From positions 63,013,184 through 63,077,183 of the forward strand of contig CM043942.1 of the NCBI GenBank assembly GCA_014529385.2: 64,000 nucleotides of DNA. Direction: 5' to 3'. The translations under genes were made by a program, and so were the position numbers. Origin of the DNA: Adiantum capillus-veneris. Lineage: Eukaryota > Streptophyta > Polypodiopsida > Polypodiales > Pteridaceae. Shown here piece by piece: positions 62,333-64,000 of this stretch. The notes under the pieces were generated by a model. The model saw nothing but the letters and a program-made list of their open reading frames with translations. It was not told the origin of the DNA and searched no databases. Position 1 is the stretch's first letter, and every line of letters starts with the position of its first letter.

Positions 62333-63960
62333 TTGCTTTTCAGAGGACCTGAAGATCAAACCATTGATCTCATACCTGGAAGCACGCCACCGAACCGGCC
62401 ACCTTACCGTGTGAGCCGAGTACAGAATGAAATAATTATGAACCCAGTGAAAGACCTCTTGGAAAAGGGTCTTGTCCAGCATAGTACATCACCTTATTGC
62501 TCTCCACTGTTGTTGGATTTAAAGAAAGACGGATCTTGGAGAATGTATTGATTATAGAGCTCTCAACAAAATCAGCATCAAGAACAAATTTCCGATTCCT
62601 AGGATCGATGATATACTCGACAGGTTACAGGGATCCTCGTGCTTTAGCAGGATTGATCTGAAGAGTGGATATCATCAGATGCGAATCGCGACGGGAGACG
62701 TCTACAAGACAACCTTTCGGACTACTTTTGGATTATTTGAGTTTTTTTGGTGATGCCTTTTGGCTTAACCAATGCTCCTGTGACATTTAACCGGATGATG
62801 GATGGGATTTTTTCAGAGTACAGGCTATTGGTTGGCACTTTCTTTGATGATATCATTGGTTTCTCCAAGAATGAAGCAGAACACAGAGATCATATGCTTC
62901 AGAGATACATTTTTTTTGGGACACTTCGTCTCAGCAACAGGAGTGCAAATGGATCCGGCTAAGATAGACACTATTCGTGATTGGCCCGATTTGAAGAATG
63001 TCCATGAAGTTGAAAGATTCTTGGGACTGTGTTCGTACTACAGACGGTTCATTCGAAAGTTTACAGAGGTTGCTTCCCCTTTGTATATCTTGATATAGAA
63101 AGGAGTCCCTTTCTTGTGGGGATCCACAGAGGTGACTGCCTTCCAGACATTGAAAGAGAAATTGACTACAGGACCAGATTTGACTTTGCCGGACTTGCAA
63201 AAGTCATTTGAAGTATTTTGTGATGCTTATGGTCGTAGTCTAGGTGCGGTCTTGATGCAAGAAGGCCATGTCATTGCTTACGAGAGCCGATTGTGTTCTA
63301 GGCTGGAGATGACAGCACAGATATATGAGAAAGAGCTTTTGGCAGTTATCCATGCTCTTACTCAGTGGCGGCATTACCTACTCGGAGCGGATTTTACTGT
63401 CTTTACAGACCATCAGAGTTTGCGCTACTTCTTGTCACAGAAGCAGCTTTCGGAAAAGCAAATGCGGTGGGCGAACATCTTGTCACAGTTCCACTTCCAG
63501 ATTGTCCATGTTCAGGGACAAAAGAATGTGGTGGTAGATGCTTTGTCTCGGAAGCCGTTGGTTCTGGCTATTTCCGCAATACATCATAGGAGCTTCGAGG
63601 ATATGGTCGATCAGTATGCCACAGATACAGATTTTGCAGATATTTTCACACAGATACGGGATGGGGAGACAGTAGCTGGACTCCCTTCAGGAAGGCTACT
63701 TGATGAGAAAGACTATGTTGTGCGTTACACAGCCGTTGCGGGAAAGGTTATGACTGAATACCACTATCCACCTTTTACGGGTCACCGGGCATTGCTACCA
63801 CCATGAAGGGGTAGAGAGATACTTCTTTTGGCTGAGACTCAAAAAGGATGTGGAAGAGTTTGTGCGCAGTATGCCAGAAGGTCAAGTTTGACAGGCATAA
63901 GGCACAGGAGTTGTTACAGCCTTTACCCATACCCACCCGCCCCTGGGAAAATATTGAAAT
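62333..63960 (+). pseudogene. Gypsy I reverse transcriptase, RNase H and integrase start
   Basis: RT starts GPEDQTIDLIPGSTPPNRPPY, then KDGSWRMY, a shifted stretch with [30 protein letters not shown] and the active site GTFFDDIIGFSK (about 62835-62870), then FLGLCSYYRRFI. RNase H (63114-63560) is open: FEVFCDAYGRSLGAVLMQ, YEKELLAVIHAL, FTDHQSLRYFL, VDALSRKP. Integrase begins with YHYPPFTGHRA (63760) and, after shifts, VRSMPEGQV in place of a CxxC pair. Frameshifts near 62550, 62740, 62910, 63095 and 63800. Confidence 0.88.
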
Positions 63961-64000
63961 GCATTTCATTTTTGATCTCCCAAGAACACAGAATGATCAC

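Larger units (their letters stand above)
61486..64000 (+). mobile_element. Ty3/gypsy relic I, continues past the window
   Basis: Plus-strand gag end, zinc knuckle, decayed protease, RT, RNase H and integrase start, of the same lineage as gypsy G (shared GTFFDD, CSYYRRFI, HRALLPP-type finger and PLPIPTRPWENIEM). Gag upstream of 61486 is missing or lies left of the LINE H/E/G nest but was not recognised at 45889-46262. Several frameshifts. Confidence 0.85.

Overview
This window looks like a gene-poor, repeat-choked stretch of nuclear DNA from a land plant with a large genome. The evidence is the mix of elements: Ty1/copia and Ty3/gypsy LTR retrotransposons whose primer-binding sites match plant initiator-Met tRNA (TGGTATCAGAGC), chromodomain-type gypsy elements, L1-type plant LINEs (ORF1 with zinc knuckle, ORF2 with APE endonuclease, reverse transcriptase and C-terminal zinc finger), and hAT-like DNA transposons. 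I see no confident host gene, no rRNA or tRNA gene, and nothing bacterial. The exact plant lineage is not decidable by eye; one gypsy relic (N) belongs to a pol type I associate with fungi and seed-free plants, a weak hint only.

Layout, left to right. 1-2808: family A gag-only element (minus), truncated, inserted in copia relic B (2809-~6550). 7123-12510: non-autonomous LTR element C (minus), carrying a hAT-like element (9046-9917). 12511-14669: 5'-truncated LINE D. 14670-~21840: gypsy relic L, split by a complete copia M (15125-20304, TSD GATCT). ~23150-30836: gypsy relic J, split by a complete non-autonomous element K (25022-28202, TSD TGCAA). 31093-35537: complete non-autonomous family A element (TSD ATTTT) with one long open reading frame. 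36056-~41065: gypsy relic N (minus), split by a hAT-like element (40207-40882, TSD CCATGAGA). 41066-43788: the most unique-looking stretch, with a MITE and one weak ORF. 43789-45888: LINE F. 46263-64000: a nest in which gypsy G (46425-54531, TSD GAAAC) sits in the 3' UTR of LINE E (46383-61339, TSD about 15 bp), which sits in LINE H, which abuts gypsy I (61486 to the window end). LINE E also carries a MITE (54882-55042, TSD GCGGAAGC) whose empty site is preserved in LINE D.

How it works together: there is no pathway here, only layers of mobile DNA. G is the youngest-looking autonomous element, with a gag-pol frame broken at only three points and closely similar LTRs. M is complete in structure but carries four breaks in its coding frame. 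A, C and K lack pol and would depend on enzymes from relatives; K shares an LTR block with J and G, which points to a possible helper lineage. The most interesting items are the array of predicted RNA hairpins in K, the Asp/His-repeat protein of family A, the LTR block shared by G, J and K, and the two MITE copies with perfect target duplications. All boundaries were read by eye; those given with a 'TSD' rest on exact duplicated flanks, the others are approximate.
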